In this document: piece by piece, positions 32,685 to 41,007 of the stretch
How positions within the stretch are numbered: position 1 is the stretch's first letter
Layout of the letters: the number at the start of each line of letters is the position of its first letter
Origin: Ruania alba
GTDB taxonomy: Bacteria > Actinomycetota > Actinomycetes > Actinomycetales > Beutenbergiaceae
DNA length: 64,000 nucleotides
NCBI RefSeq assembly: GCF_900105765.1
Contig: NZ_FNTX01000002.1
Span: 1,054,001-1,118,000, forward strand
Direction: 5' to 3'
The notes under the pieces: model-generated
Databases searched by the model: none
What the model was told of the DNA's origin: nothing
Seen by the model: the letters and a program-made list of their open reading frames with translations, nothing else
Position numbers and translations under genes: made by a program

Positions 32685-33974
32685 ATGAATTTGCGAGCGT
32701 TCGACGAATCGATAGAGGCGCGGCGGAGAGCGCTGGAGTTGACGCCTGGCGGCGTGCACTCAAACGTGCGTTTGAGTGCCCCGAACATTACATTTGCTCG
32801 CGGAAAGGGCGCGTGGCTGTGGGATGTCGACGGCAATGACTATGTAGACTATCTCCTAGGCCAAGGGCCAAATTTCTTCGGGCATGCGCCCGACGTTCTG
32901 AATCGTTCCGTCGCGGATGCCATGTCTCGCGGCTCAGTGTTTGGCTCCCAGAACGTCTATGAGAACCCCGCGGGCGAAGCCTTCCTGGACACAGTGCGGT
33001 GGGCAGATCAGGTCCGCTTCGGATCGTCAGGGACCGAGGTTGTGCAGGTCGCGCTCCGCTTGGCTCGGGCTCTAACGGGACGTGACAAGTTCATTCGGTT
33101 CGAGGGCCACTATCACGGTTGGCTTGACAATGTCCTCGTTAAGACTGTGAACGGGATCCCGTCTCCTGCTAGCAAGGGCCAGGTCGAGTCGCATCTCACC
33201 GACTCGCTGATGCTTCGGTTCAACGACCTGGAGGCTGTGGAAACGGCGCTAGCGCATCGGCACACGGAGGTTGCGGCCGTGATCCTTGAGCCGGTGATGT
33301 GTAACATCGGTGCCATCCCACCTAGGCCGGGCTATCTGGAAGGCGTTCGTGAGCTGTGTACGCGCTACGGCGTGGTGCTCATATTCGACGAGGTCGTCAC
33401 TGGATTCCGGCTTGCGGCTGGCGGTGCGGCGGAACGTTTTGGCGTTGTTCCGGACCTGGCTACGTTCGGCAAGGCGATGGCGGGAGGCTGGCCCGTCGCG
33501 GCGCTCGCCGGGACGGCAGACCTGATGGAATCTCTTGGAACGGGAGCGGTCAACCATTCTGGAACGTTCAATGCCTCTGTTGGCGCGTGTGCCGCTGTGT
33601 CCGCAAGCCTGGCGGCTCTCCGGGACGATCCACCGTACGCCCGTATTGAGGCTCATGGGCACGCGTTGATGAGAGGTCTCCGCGAGCTTGGTAGGCGGCA
33701 CGGCGTCCCGTTGCGCGTCCAAGGCTTGCCCATGGCGTTCCACGTGTCTTTTGGGGACCCTGAGCCGGTTACGAACTACGAAGACCTGCAGATGCTCGAT
33801 CTTGACCGCTACCACCGGTTTGCGGCCGAACTGGCGAACCAAGGTGTGTGGGTCGCGGGTCGTGGTGTCTGGTACGTCTCGACTACGCATGCGGAGCCCG
33901 AACTCGAGGCGGTCCTGGAGCGAGTCGATGGAGCCCTTGAGCAGCTTGTCCGACAGGAGGGTCATCGAGCATGA
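32685..33974 (+). CDS. Class III aminotransferase, glutamate-1-semialdehyde aminomutase-like
   Basis: A 429-residue PLP enzyme. Fold-type I features include LTPGGVHSNVR, GSSGTEVVQVALRLARA, EGHYHGW, LIFDEVVTGFR and the PLP lysine in FGKAMAGGWP (Lys263). It resembles GSA aminomutases but stands among sugar catabolic genes rather than haem genes, so transamination of an amino sugar acid or beta-amino acid is more likely. It overlaps the next gene by four bases (ATGA), implying coupled roles. Confidence 0.88.
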   Translation: MNLRAFDESIEARRRALELTPGGVHSNVRLSAPNITFARGKGAWLWDVDGNDYVDYLLGQGPNFFGHAPDVLNRSVADAMSRGSVFGSQNVYENPAGEAFLDTVRWADQVRFGSSGTEVVQVALRLARALTGRDKFIRFEGHYHGWLDNVLVKTVNGIPSPASKGQVESHLTDSLMLRFNDLEAVETALAHRHTEVAAVILEPVMCNIGAIPPRPGYLEGVRELCTRYGVVLIFDEVVTGFRLAAGGAAERFGVVPDLATFGKAMAGGWPVAALAGTADLMESLGTGAVNHSGTFNASVGACAAVSASLAALRDDPPYARIEAHGHALMRGLRELGRRHGVPLRVQGLPMAFHVSFGDPEPVTNYEDLQMLDLDRYHRFAAELANQGVWVAGRGVWYVSTTHAEPELEAVLERVDGALEQLVRQEGHRA

Positions 33975-35197
33975 CGATTACAAAAATTGAGACCATTACG
34001 CAGGCGCCTGGTTGCCCTCAACCGAATTTGATATTCGTGATTGTTCACACTGCGGATGGGCTGGTCGGTCACGGCGAAACGTACTACGCCCCAAACACCG
34101 TTGAGGCGTTCATTCATGAGCAGTCTAGCCACCTTTTGCTTGGCGCCGACGAGTCAAGGATTGAGTACCTTTGGCGATTGCAATTCGATCTTGCCTGCAG
34201 ATTCGGGTCCCGCGGCGCTGAGATACGCGCGATATCAGCGATCGACGTGGCGCTGTGGGATATCGCTGGGCAGCGGGCGGGGGTTCCGATCTATCAGCTC
34301 CTGGGAGGTACGACACTAGAGAAACTTCCGGTCTACAACACGTGCGGCGGGCCGAGCTACGGTTCTGGGGGTCCAGGCCGCGCGAATCGTACTCCCTATG
34401 TGCGTTCTGATAGTCCTGACCCCCGCGACGATTTGTGGTTCGCAATGTACGAGGCAGGAGTTCTTGCTCAAGACCTGTTAGACGATGGATTCACGGCCAT
34501 GAAGGTGTGGCCCTTCGACCCGATCTCGCAGCGCGTGGACGGTGGCCGCCTAATCAGTAAGTCGGACTTGAGGGAGGGCGTGCGTCCGCTGGAGCAGATA
34601 CGCCATGCGGTGGGGGATGGGATCGAGATCATGCTAGAGGGCCACGGATATTGGCAACTTGCTCCCGCCATCAGCATTGCGAAGGCCGTCGAGGAATTTC
34701 AATTGGCGTGGTTGGAGGATTTGACCCTTGCGCGGAACGTCAGTGAGTTGCGGAGGCTGCGCGAATCGACATCAACCCCTGTTTCCGCGAGCGAGTTCTT
34801 GATGACTCGCTGGGACTATCTACCCGTGTTGGAGCAGCGTGCTTGTGATTACATCATGATCGATCCCACATGGACAGGTGGAATCACGGAATCGAAGAAG
34901 ATCGCCACCATGGCGGATGGCTTCGGCCTACCCATCACGATGCATGACTGTACGGGCCCGTTTACGCTTCTCGCCGGGATGCACTTATTGGCGAATGCGC
35001 CAAATGGAATGTACCAGGAAGTGGTGCGTGCCTTCCTACGCTACCGATACAGCCAGTGGGTGGATTGGCTACCTGATGTTAGTGATGGCTCTCTGAATCT
35101 TCCTGAGCGTCCGGGTATCGGAGCTGTGCTGGATCCCGGCCTTGGGCAACGCTCGGGCTATACGCTGAGGAGCAGTTTATTTGAGCCTAAGCGGTAG
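33971..35197 (+). CDS. Enolase-superfamily (mandelate racemase/MLE) dehydratase-like enzyme
   Basis: A 408-residue protein. The N-terminal capping domain precedes a barrel with AMKVWPFD (base Lys region, about residue 176), the metal ligands in MLEGHGYW, WLEDLTL and SASEF, and the His-Asp pair region MHDCTGP. Family members abstract the proton alpha to a carboxylate, commonly dehydrating sugar acids such as galactonate or gluconate. Coupled to the preceding aminotransferase by a four-base overlap. Substrate specificity cannot be read from sequence alone. Confidence 0.88.
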   Translation: MTITKIETITQAPGCPQPNLIFVIVHTADGLVGHGETYYAPNTVEAFIHEQSSHLLLGADESRIEYLWRLQFDLACRFGSRGAEIRAISAIDVALWDIAGQRAGVPIYQLLGGTTLEKLPVYNTCGGPSYGSGGPGRANRTPYVRSDSPDPRDDLWFAMYEAGVLAQDLLDDGFTAMKVWPFDPISQRVDGGRLISKSDLREGVRPLEQIRHAVGDGIEIMLEGHGYWQLAPAISIAKAVEEFQLAWLEDLTLARNVSELRRLRESTSTPVSASEFLMTRWDYLPVLEQRACDYIMIDPTWTGGITESKKIATMADGFGLPITMHDCTGPFTLLAGMHLLANAPNGMYQEVVRAFLRYRYSQWVDWLPDVSDGSLNLPERPGIGAVLDPGLGQRSGYTLRSSLFEPKR

Positions 35198-35383
35198 TGC
35201 GAGAGTCTATGACATCGGAATCGGCAGTTTGCGTTGCCGGTCGTACGATCGGGTACGCGGCAGTAGCCGTGTGGCCGGGGCAATGACCTTAGATGTGGCT
35301 CGCCGGAGCCAGCCGGTGAGTTTGAACCCCCGGACGGGCGAGGCCAGAGGGGACTTAGCTATGTGGGAAGGTAGTGTGAGGTT

Positions 35384-36970
35384 ATGACAACGCGATCGTT
35401 GGAGCATTCCAATGTCCGGCCTATTCGCATGGCTATCTTGGGATTTCATCATGAGACGAACACTTTTGCCCCGACCCGTGCCACGATAGACGTGTGGTGT
35501 GAGGCGGGTGTGCTTGAAGGTGCCGCGATCCGACAGGAGTACGGTTCCGCACGTTCGACGGTGGCCGGCTATATTGAATTTACAGATAATGTTGCGAACC
35601 TGCAGGGCGTGCCCTTGGTTTTCTCGCGCCTCACGCCGATGGGTCCCATCACAGACGAAGCATTCGAGTACCTTTGTGAACGTCTTCTGGGCGCACTTGT
35701 TGCCGAGGGTCCGTGGGACGGCGTACTCGTCGCAGCTCACGGTGCAGCGGTTTCTGAAACGTATCGCGACGCGGATGGAGAGTTCTTGCGTCGGATCCGA
35801 GAAATTGTCGGGCCGAGTGTCGTTGTGGGCGCGACGCTGGATATGCATGCCAATGTTTCGTCGCTGATGGTCGAGTCGGCTGACTTGATCGTGGCTTATC
35901 AGACGAACCCACACCTGGACGCTTTCGAACAGGCGGAGAGGTGCGCCCGTATGGTGCTCGACGCAATTGTCACTGGCGTGCGCCCGCACATGGCTCTGAC
36001 CCGAGTGCCCCTCGCGGCGAATATTCTGCAGATGGGCACGGAGGGCGATCCGATGCGAAGTATCTTGGCGGAGGCGCGTAGGGTCGAGTCCTTTCCTGAG
36101 GTCTTGGCTGTGAGTGTGCTCGAAGGCTTCCCTTATGCTGACGTGGCCGAAATGGGGATGTCAGTGATCGCCATTACTAGGAGTAGCATCGAGCATGCGC
36201 TCGATGTTTCCAATGCAGTCGCCGAGCGTGTCTGGGGTAGCCGGTCGGATTTGAACGGTAGTGCCCTTCCTGTCGCGGAAGCGCTCCGCGAGGCTGATAC
36301 TCTTTCTCGTTCGCCGGTCATTCTGTTGGATACAGGTGATAATGTTGGTGGGGGTGGTCCAGGGGACGCTACGCATATCCTGCATGCTGCGCGGGAAGCG
36401 CGCGTGCGTGGTGTTGTCCAGGTCATATGCGACCCCCAGGCAGTCATGGTGTGTGAGTCGGCGGGTGTGGGCTCAGAAGTTGTCGTGGCTGTGGGCGGCC
36501 GAACAGACGGTGTGCACGGCCGCCCATTTCCGGTCGTTGGCCACGTCACCGCTGTGTCTGACGGCGTCTTCGAGGACGCAGTTCCCACGCATGCTGGATT
36601 TAGACATTACAATAATGGACCTACGGTGGCTATCGAGACTGACGAAGGATATCGAATTGTCGTGGTGTCTCGACCAGCGCCAACAACGAGCCTGGAGCAG
36701 TTTCGGTCGGTGGGAATTGAGCCGGCTGATCAGAGAATAATAGTTGCGAAGGGAGTGCACTCGCCTCGCCCGGCCTTTGATTCCATCGCTGGCGCGATGA
36801 TTCTGGTGGGCACGCCTGGAGTTACGACGGTCGAAATTTCCGAGCTGCCATATGAGCATAGACGGCAGCCAATGTATCCATATGAGCCTACGACAACTTG
36901 GGCGCCTGCGACGGTTGTCCGTGGTGCGATGGGCCGCGGCCGTGACCCTCAAGCGCGTGTGCATCGGTGA
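35384..36970 (+). CDS. M81 family metallopeptidase (MlrC-like)
   Basis: A 528-residue protein of the M81/MlrC family, named for the enzyme that cleaves linearised microcystin. Landmarks are the N-terminal GFHHETNTFAPT (residues 20-31) with predicted metal ligands, GVLVAAHGAAVSE, DMHANVS and DTGDNVGGGGPGDAT. Family members outside cyanotoxin degradation are poorly characterised amidohydrolase-like enzymes. In this context it may cleave an amide or N-acyl group of an imported conjugate. Separated from the dehydratase by 186 bases, so it may have its own promoter. Confidence 0.88.
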   Translation: MTTRSLEHSNVRPIRMAILGFHHETNTFAPTRATIDVWCEAGVLEGAAIRQEYGSARSTVAGYIEFTDNVANLQGVPLVFSRLTPMGPITDEAFEYLCERLLGALVAEGPWDGVLVAAHGAAVSETYRDADGEFLRRIREIVGPSVVVGATLDMHANVSSLMVESADLIVAYQTNPHLDAFEQAERCARMVLDAIVTGVRPHMALTRVPLAANILQMGTEGDPMRSILAEARRVESFPEVLAVSVLEGFPYADVAEMGMSVIAITRSSIEHALDVSNAVAERVWGSRSDLNGSALPVAEALREADTLSRSPVILLDTGDNVGGGGPGDATHILHAAREARVRGVVQVICDPQAVMVCESAGVGSEVVVAVGGRTDGVHGRPFPVVGHVTAVSDGVFEDAVPTHAGFRHYNNGPTVAIETDEGYRIVVVSRPAPTTSLEQFRSVGIEPADQRIIVAKGVHSPRPAFDSIAGAMILVGTPGVTTVEISELPYEHRRQPMYPYEPTTTWAPATVVRGAMGRGRDPQARVHR

Positions 36971-37040
36971 GTCAGTGCATTTCAGCGCTCGTGATTGCAT
37001 CGAACGTTTCGGACAGTTGTTGCCGTCCGCCGCCCAAAGA

Positions 37041-37247
37041 CCTGACTTGGGCCAAGATTTCGGTGTGACGCGGCCGCGACGCGCCGACCTGCGGTGTTGC
37101 CGGTACAGGCGGCTTTGTGCACTACTCCCGGGCTCTAGGGTGTCGCGGTGGCCCATATCCGGCTCTACGCCCTCAATCCAGACCTCGCGGCCGCGATCGA
37201 AGCCATCAAGACGTGAGCCGCTGCGCACTGAATTGGCCCAACTCAGG
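37041..37247 (+). mobile_element. Right IS1634/IS1549-like remnant, internally deleted (207 bp)
   Basis: Both ends are present: CCTGACTTGGGCCAAGAT at 37041 and, inverted, CCTGAGTTGGGCCAATTCAG at 37247-37228. Between them the transposase is reduced to its first five codons (GTG at 37149, VAHIR) fused in frame to what looks like its last codons (LYALNPDLAAAIEAIKT and TGA). The result is a MITE-like element that could be moved by a related transposase in trans. Confidence 0.75.
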
Positions 37248-37307
37248 TGTCACCTGGTGCCGACACGATGCGCGGACGTGCAGCCCGCCTGTGGACAACT
37301 GCGTGCG
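37248..37307. repeat. 60-bp target-site duplication, right copy
   Basis: Right partner of 21805-21864, 59 of 60 bases identical, starting at the first base after the right IS end. The following 138 bases to the permease stop show no gene; a forward ATG at 37390 with GGAAGG upstream only opens a frame antisense to the permease. Confidence 0.85.
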
Positions 37308-37445
37308 GATAGCTGGGTTCTTGCCTCGGTGTGCTGGCGCGCGCCGAGTGTTTCTCCATTCGCCTGAACCACCTTTTACGGAAGGACACATGGCTGGCGA
37401 TAGGTCAGACCGCCGTACTGGATCAGATGGGCGGGCAGCGTGGTG

Positions 37446-38321
37446 TCACCGCACCCCGGTGACACCCAACGAGGACGTGATCTGCTTCTGGAAGATGATG
37501 AACAACGTCACCAGCGGTGCGATCGCGATCGTGGTGGCCGCCATCACCAGCGTCCAGTTGCCCGCGTACTGGGTCTGCAGGGCAGCGGTGGCCACCGTGA
37601 TCACGTTCCACTCCTGCGCCGGGGCGATGATCAGCGGCCACAGGAAGTTGTTCCACTGGGTCACCACCGTGATCAGCAGCAGCGTGGCCAGGATCGGCGT
37701 GTTCATCGGCACCATGATCTGCCAGAGCCGCCGCCACACCCCGGCACCGTCGATGGTGGCCGCATCCAGCACATCGGCGGGAGTAGAGCGGAAGTTCTCC
37801 CGGAGCAGGAAGATCGCGTAGGGGGAGCCGAACATGAACGGCAGCACCAGACCCAGAAAGGTGTTCTTCAGGTCCAGCGAGGTCATCATCGAGTACAGCG
37901 GGATGATCGTCACCACGGCCGGGATCATCAGGGTGGCCACGTACACCCAGAACAGCGTGTCCCGTCCGGGGAAGTCGAGCTGGGCGAAGGCGTAGGCGGC
38001 CAGAATCGAGCACAGCATCTGCCCAGCCACCAGCACCAGCACCACCTGGGCAGTGACGGCGATCGGCACCACGAAGTTGTACTCCTCGGAGAACAGGCTG
38101 GTGAAGTTCTCCGTCGTGATCGGATCCGGCAGGCTCACCGGCCAGGTGGTGTTGAACTGGCTCGGGGTCTTCAACGAGGTGAGCAGCGAGAACAGGAACG
38201 GACCGAGCATCAACGCGGCGCCGGCGATCAGGAAGGTGTAGGTGAGGGTGTTCGCGAGCAGCCGGGAGGCGCGCGCCGACGGCGTCCGGTCGCCTCGGGT
38301 GCGGACGGTCGCGCTGGTCAT
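37446..38321 (-). CDS. Carbohydrate ABC transporter permease (MalG type)
   Basis: A 291-residue permease with six predicted helices and an EAA loop (PADVLDAATIDGAGVWRRLW). The ATG at 38321 follows GGAGGG closely; an ATG at 38336 overlapping the upstream stop is an alternative. Pairs with the next gene. Its downstream side faces the transposon insertion, so any further operon genes once beyond 37308 are now separated. Confidence 0.9.
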   Translation of the reverse strand: MTSATVRTRGDRTPSARASRLLANTLTYTFLIAGAALMLGPFLFSLLTSLKTPSQFNTTWPVSLPDPITTENFTSLFSEEYNFVVPIAVTAQVVLVLVAGQMLCSILAAYAFAQLDFPGRDTLFWVYVATLMIPAVVTIIPLYSMMTSLDLKNTFLGLVLPFMFGSPYAIFLLRENFRSTPADVLDAATIDGAGVWRRLWQIMVPMNTPILATLLLITVVTQWNNFLWPLIIAPAQEWNVITVATAALQTQYAGNWTLVMAATTIAIAPLVTLFIIFQKQITSSLGVTGVR

Positions 38322-38332
38322 CTGCCCTCCGG

Positions 38333-39205
38333 TCATGACATGTCGTAGGTGATTCGGCGCCGGAAGTAGCGCTGCTGGATGAGCGTGATCGCCACGAGCA
38401 CCAGGAACAACACCACGGCCATCGCGGCGGCGCGCCCCAGGCGCAGGTTCACGAACGCCTCGTCGTAGATGCGGGAGGCGATCACATCGGTGCGGAAGGC
38501 GGGGCCGCCGCGCGTCATCGCGTAGATGGAGTCGAACACCTGGAACGAGGCGATCACCGAGGTCACGGTCACGAAGAACATCGTGGGGCGCAGCAGCGGC
38601 AGGGTGATCGACCACAGGGTGCGGATCCTGGCGGCGCCGTCGAGCATCGCTGCCTCGTAGACCGCTACCGGGATCTGCTGCAGCCCGGCGAGGAAGAACA
38701 GCGAGATGTAGCCCACGGTGGTCCAGATCTGCACGAACACCACGGCCGGCAGCGCGAGCTGAGGATCGGTGAGCCATTCCACCCGGCGTCCGATCAGTGC
38801 ATTCAGTACCCCGTAGGACGGGTCCAGGATCCACTTCCACACCACCCCCAGGGCGAGCGGGGCACTCACCCACGGCAACACGTACAGCACCCGCAACCAG
38901 CTCGTGCCCGGCAGACCACGATTGATGGCGATCGCCAGCAGCAGACCCAGCGCGATCGCCGTCGGGATGGAGAGCAGGGTGAAGACGGCGGTGACCCACA
39001 GGGAATTCGCGAACCGCTCGGAGGTGAGCAGGTAGGCGTAGTTCTCCAGGCCCACCCACTCGGGCGGAGAGATCAGATCCCACTCCATGAAGGACAGGCC
39101 CAGTACGACGAGCACGGGCAGGAGCAGGAAGGCCCCCACGCCGATGAAACTGGGCAGCAGCATCGTGTAGGCAGCCCGTGCTTCGTGCCGCCGTCGTGCG
39201 TTCAC
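38333..39205 (-). CDS. Carbohydrate ABC transporter permease (MalF type)
   Basis: A 290-residue permease. The GTG at 39205 begins VNARRRHEARAAYTMLLPSF; the open frame upstream of it is not coding-like. The EAA loop is VAVYEAAMLDGAARIRTLW. It is the first gene of a two-permease unit. No binding-protein gene lies directly upstream, which is unusual for this transporter type. Confidence 0.9.
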   Translation of the reverse strand: MNARRRHEARAAYTMLLPSFIGVGAFLLLPVLVVLGLSFMEWDLISPPEWVGLENYAYLLTSERFANSLWVTAVFTLLSIPTAIALGLLLAIAINRGLPGTSWLRVLYVLPWVSAPLALGVVWKWILDPSYGVLNALIGRRVEWLTDPQLALPAVVFVQIWTTVGYISLFFLAGLQQIPVAVYEAAMLDGAARIRTLWSITLPLLRPTMFFVTVTSVIASFQVFDSIYAMTRGGPAFRTDVIASRIYDEAFVNLRLGRAAAMAVVLFLVLVAITLIQQRYFRRRITYDMS

Positions 39206-39271
39206 CCGCTTGCCCTTCGCCGGTGGTCTGCCGCTCGCCGCAGTGATCCGAGGAGGTTGCTGACATTGCTG

Positions 39272-39279
39272 ATACGTAT
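39272..39279. promoter_or_regulatory. Possible LacI-type operator
   Basis: The core ATACGTAT lies in TGATACGTATGC about 70 bases upstream of the permease start. It resembles LacI/CcpA-type operator halves. No dedicated regulator is adjacent, so control would come from elsewhere. Confidence 0.3.
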
Positions 39280-39345
39280 GCTCCGACACCGGACCAGCGC
39301 TAGTGGTGATTGTAGAAGTGGAGCACCCTGCCGTCGTTGCGATAC

Positions 39346-39594
39346 TCAGAACTGGACGTTCGCTACCCCGCGCAACTGCACCTGGATCCTGCGGCGGATC
39401 TCGGTGACCAACAGTTCGACGCCATCGCACCCGGGGCAGCGCACCACGATTCCCGGGCAGCGCCGGTACACCCGGGTGCGTTCGACCACGTGACGGTCCC
39501 CGCATCCGGCGCAGGTCAGTTCCGTGCCGCTCATGTCGCGTCCCAGTCCGATGGCGAGAATTCCCAGGATCGCGCTGCCGTCCACATGACTCAT
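39346..39594 (-). CDS. DUF6510 family zinc-ribbon protein
   Basis: An 82-residue protein with two Cys pairs (CAGCG and CPGCDG), typical of a zinc ribbon; the whole resembles DUF6510. The ATG follows GAGGAGGACGAG. It lies at the end of a minus-strand unit with a flavin reductase and a molybdopterin oxidoreductase, an association recurring in actinobacteria. Possible assembly or electron-transfer accessory role; unproven. Confidence 0.75.
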   Translation of the reverse strand: MSHVDGSAILGILAIGLGRDMSGTELTCAGCGDRHVVERTRVYRRCPGIVVRCPGCDGVELLVTEIRRRIQVQLRGVANVQF

Positions 39595-39607
39595 CTCGTC
39601 CTCCTCG

Positions 39608-40282
39608 TCAGCCGAACCGTTCGGTCCGGATCTGCGGTGCAGGCACACCGGCGGCGAGCACCGCCTGCGCCATGGACTCCACGAACACTGTCGGACCGCA
39701 GATGTACACGTCACTCTCAGGAGTCGTGATCGCTGCCTGCACCTGCGCAGCGTCCAGCCGTCCGTACCCGTACCCGTCCACCCGCTCGCGGGTCAGGTGC
39801 ACCACGGTCTGGACGTCCAGCTCCTCGATCTCGCGGCCATAGAGCACCCGGTCCATGCCACGAGCCGAGTAGAACACCCGCATCGGAGTCGCCGCGCTGC
39901 GGGCACGCCAGATCGATCGCAGCGGCACGATCCCGGAGCCGCCGCCCACCAGCAGCACCGGTGCGCTGCCACCGTGCCACACGAAATAGCCACCGAGGGG
40001 GCCCAGCACCTCCAGCTGCTCGCCCACCTCCACCCCATCCACCAGGTAAGGCGACACTTCGCCGTCGTCGACCCGCTGCACCGTGATCATCGGAGCCTCC
40101 CGCGGGCCGGACGCCAGCGAATACGAGCGACTCGCCTGGTACCCGTCCGGTGCGGTCAGGCGCACGTCCAGGTGTTGCCCCGCAACCGCCCCCTGCCAGC
40201 CAGGGATATCGAGCACGAGGCTGTGGGCCGAGGGAGTCTCCTCGACGACCTCGACCACCGTTGCTACTCGCCAGGACCGCAC
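39608..40282 (-). CDS. Ferredoxin reductase-like FAD/NAD(P) oxidoreductase
   Basis: A 224-residue FNR-fold reductase. The FAD motif RSYSLAS lies near residue 52, the NAD(P) motif VGGGSGIVPL near 113 and the C-terminal CGPTVFVESM near 196. There is no [2Fe-2S] domain. It is encoded four bases after the molybdopterin oxidoreductase and so is likely its electron-transfer partner, delivering or accepting electrons in the cytoplasm. GTG start. Confidence 0.85.
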   Translation of the reverse strand: MRSWRVATVVEVVEETPSAHSLVLDIPGWQGAVAGQHLDVRLTAPDGYQASRSYSLASGPREAPMITVQRVDDGEVSPYLVDGVEVGEQLEVLGPLGGYFVWHGGSAPVLLVGGGSGIVPLRSIWRARSAATPMRVFYSARGMDRVLYGREIEELDVQTVVHLTRERVDGYGYGRLDAAQVQAAITTPESDVYICGPTVFVESMAQAVLAAGVPAPQIRTERFG

Positions 40283-40286
40283 CCGA

Positions 40287-40892
40287 TCAGTCCGAGTAGT
40301 AGCGCTGCTCGCGGAACGGGTCGCCGTAGTTGTGGTACCCGGCTTGCTCCCAGAACCCGGGCGAGTCCAGGTCGTCCAGGAGGACCTCGCGCACCCATTT
40401 GGCGGACTTCCACAGGTACAGGTGCGGGATCAGAAGGCGCACCGGGCCACCGTGGGAGTCGCTGATCGCCTCTCCTTCGTAGGCCGTGGCGAACATCGCG
40501 TCCCGGTCGATCAGGTCCTCCACGGGGACGTTCGTCGAGTAGCCGCCGTAGGACCGGACGTCCGCGTAGGCGAAGTCGTCCAGGCCCGCGTCCTCGAACA
40601 CGGTCGAGACCGGCACGCCGGTCCACGTGGTGTCCAACTTGGTCCAGTGCGTCACACAGTGGATATCGGTGGTCACATCGACCGTGCCGAGCGCGACAAG
40701 TGCGTCCCAGTCGTAGGTCTTCGACTCGACTCCGTCTCCGACGGTCAGCCGCCATTCCTCGCGACGGAGTCCTTGGTTCGGCCCTGCCGTCAGAACCGGG
40801 AAGTCCTCCGTGACGAACTGCCCCGGGGGCACGCGGCCCTCAACACTGGCCGATCCGCGTGGGCGGCCGCTGAAACCTCGATTCACCACCAC
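40287..40892 (-). CDS. Sulfite-oxidase-like molybdopterin oxidoreductase
   Basis: A protein of about 201 residues with the oxidoreductase molybdopterin-binding fold: EDFPVLTAGP, the Mo-ligand Cys in HCVTHWTKLD, VRSYGGYSTNVPVEDL and AISDSHGGPVRLLIPHLYLWKSAKWV. It lacks a heme domain and a signal peptide. Three consecutive GTG codons (40892, 40889, 40886) could each start it. The downstream FAD reductase is the likely redox partner. The substrate is unknown; sulfite, S-oxides or N-oxides are family options. Confidence 0.85.
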   Translation of the reverse strand: MVVNRGFSGRPRGSASVEGRVPPGQFVTEDFPVLTAGPNQGLRREEWRLTVGDGVESKTYDWDALVALGTVDVTTDIHCVTHWTKLDTTWTGVPVSTVFEDAGLDDFAYADVRSYGGYSTNVPVEDLIDRDAMFATAYEGEAISDSHGGPVRLLIPHLYLWKSAKWVREVLLDDLDSPGFWEQAGYHNYGDPFREQRYYSD

Positions 40893-41007
40893 GGAACAAT
40901 CCAAGCACGTAACCTCGCCGATGTCATCGAAATGAGCCCGGATCCAGGTGGCCCCCAACGGTCTCGTGCTGGAAGTCCAGTCACTCGGTCAGCGGGCCAG
41001 CGAGGGG

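Larger units (their letters stand above)
21865..37247. mobile_element. Putative IS1634-like composite transposon carrying a catabolic island
   Basis: The left boundary is the inverted end CCTGACTTGGGCCAA (21865). The right boundary is its partner, reading CCTGAGTTGGGCCAA on the minus strand (ending at 37247). Both IS remnants point the same way, so outer left end and outer right end are a functional pair, and 60-bp direct repeats flank them. The interior is less GC-rich and codes differently from the flanks. Relatives of IS1549 and IS1634 are known for unusually long target duplications, which fits 60 bp. Both transposases are broken, so the element is probably immobile now. Confidence 0.75.

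Noticed and set aside
32685-33974. hemL (haem biosynthesis)
   Set aside because: Sequence is GSA-aminomutase-like, but it is translationally coupled to an enolase-superfamily gene in a mobile catabolic island; assignment to haem synthesis would be misleading.
37390-37821. Small forward gene with a GGAAGG ribosome binding site next to the transposon end
   Set aside because: The frame runs antisense into the permease and resembles nothing; the permease frame is clearly the real one.
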